Below the pieces are notes generated by a model. That model searched no databases. It saw nothing but the letters and a program-made list of their open reading frames with translations, and had not been told where the DNA came from. This document shows, piece after piece, positions 63,704 through 64,000 of a stretch of DNA of 64,000 nucleotides. Source of the stretch: Calditerrivibrio sp. (GTDB lineage: Bacteria; Chrysiogenota; Deferribacteres; Deferribacterales; Calditerrivibrionaceae); contig JAOAHS010000009.1 in the NCBI GenBank assembly GCA_026415135.1, positions 1 through 64,000 on the forward strand, written 5' to 3'. The position numbers and the translations under genes are program-made. The stretch's first letter is position 1. Every line of letters begins with the position of its first letter.

Positions 63704-64000
63704 ATCCATAATATTCTTGAAATATTAGAGGATATATTTCTAACCTTGTGGCTTTTCGAGGAATCGAAATAGAAATACTGATGCACCCCTAACTTAAACC
63801 TCTCATCATCTAAAACCAACTCTATCTCACCTTCTAAAACAAACCCCTGCTCCTCACCGTCATGTTTTAGAGCTTGAGAGTAGCCACCATTAGGAAATAG
63901 CTCCACAAGATATGTCTTCATTTTGTAGTTTCTACTTTTATGTAAAAGATATAAATTGAACTCTCCTTTCTTTGAATATATCAACTCGGCATCCACTTCA
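63688..64000 (-). CDS. Cupin domain protein, probably the C-terminus of an XRE-cupin regulator (partial)
   Basis: About 104 codons are visible, ending at 63688. The frame stays open to the window edge (an in-frame ATG at 63996 is internal or a possible start). The sequence forms a small cupin barrel: LVELFPNGGYSQALKHDGEEQGFVLEGEIELVLDDERFKLGVHQYFYFDSSKSHKVRNIS. This pattern, with a KHDGEEQGFVLEGE core, is typical of the effector domain of XRE-type regulators with cupin tails. The helix-turn-helix would lie outside the window. Confidence 0.7.
   Translation of the reverse strand, partial: EVDAELIYSKKGEFNLYLLHKSRNYKMKTYLVELFPNGGYSQALKHDGEEQGFVLEGEIELVLDDERFKLGVHQYFYFDSSKSHKVRNISSNISRILWIYLPK

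Noticed and set aside
1-64000. CRISPR arrays, prophage or insertion sequences
   Set aside because: No regularly spaced repeats, transposase or phage structural genes were seen on either strand.

Overview
The window reads as a contiguous piece of a low-GC, Gram-negative bacterial chromosome. Signs of an outer membrane are lipoproteins, a MltC-type transglycosylase, a SPOR-type protein and periplasmic Dsb and LuxP-like proteins. Coding is dense and codon use looks even throughout. I see no IS element, prophage, CRISPR array or integration site. The mix of genes (dnaJ-hspR-clpB with a HAIR operator, ATP-dependent PckA, AcnA-type aconitase, IspG, many c-di-GMP and histidine-kinase proteins, a c-type haem sensor, a tRNA-Sec) would fit an anaerobic or microaerophilic environmental bacterium. 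A Deferribacteres-like organism (Calditerrivibrio/Deferribacter) is my best guess, but this is inference only.

Layout. 1-6540 (- strand): signalling operon of an EAL protein, a PAS histidine kinase, a CheB-CheR-PAS fusion, a PAS/zinc protein and a tandem-PAS protein cut by the window edge. 6617-11675 (-): fbp, nfo, a STAS-like protein, a haem-motif GGDEF-EAL protein and a DUF454 protein. 11701-16718: a cell-envelope cluster with MltC, three LPP20-like proteins, a transglutaminase-fold protein and a divergent FecR-domain protein. Three of these exported proteins carry the same 11-residue aromatic repeat. 16722-22183: TerC, HD-GYP, tRNA-Sec and a large PBP-PAS-GGDEF-EAL protein. 22298-27756: an IclR regulator and the heat-shock group hsp20-dnaJ-hspR-clpB under a HAIR/promoter overlap. 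27775-29714: rarD and ispG. 29797-35600: a SAM-I riboswitch followed by a tightly overlapping run metX, methyltransferase, fetA, fetB, ClC, nitroreductase. 35609-39352: merR, ihfA, a SPOR-like protein and an EF-G paralogue. 39349-43390: a globin-coupled histidine kinase and two response regulators. 43464-51288: tRNA-Cys, a luxPQ pair, a REC-GGDEF protein and a hybrid kinase. 51320-54464: HNH, alaS and a small gene with an in-frame UGA. 54513-64000: pckA, acnA, cupin, Dsb, accA, mutL, miaA and a partial cupin regulator.

The most interesting item is a roughly 46-codon gene at 51320-51460, invisible to ordinary ORF calling. It encodes one membrane helix followed by a GGU-xxxx-C tail. Its in-frame TGA is followed at 23 nt by a 7-bp hairpin with a G-first loop, as expected of a bacterial SECIS. 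A tRNA-Sec gene lies elsewhere in the same window. Other strong points are a LuxP homologue keeping every AI-2 contact residue I could check, the shared hendecad motif in the envelope cluster, and several signalling genes whose -10 box sits about 6 nt before the ATG (probable leaderless mRNAs).

Together the genes describe a cell that invests heavily in sensing (redox, oxygen, AI-2, cytoplasmic ligands) with output through c-di-GMP (six GGDEF/EAL/HD-GYP proteins here), alongside gluconeogenesis, TCA, isoprenoid and translation genes.
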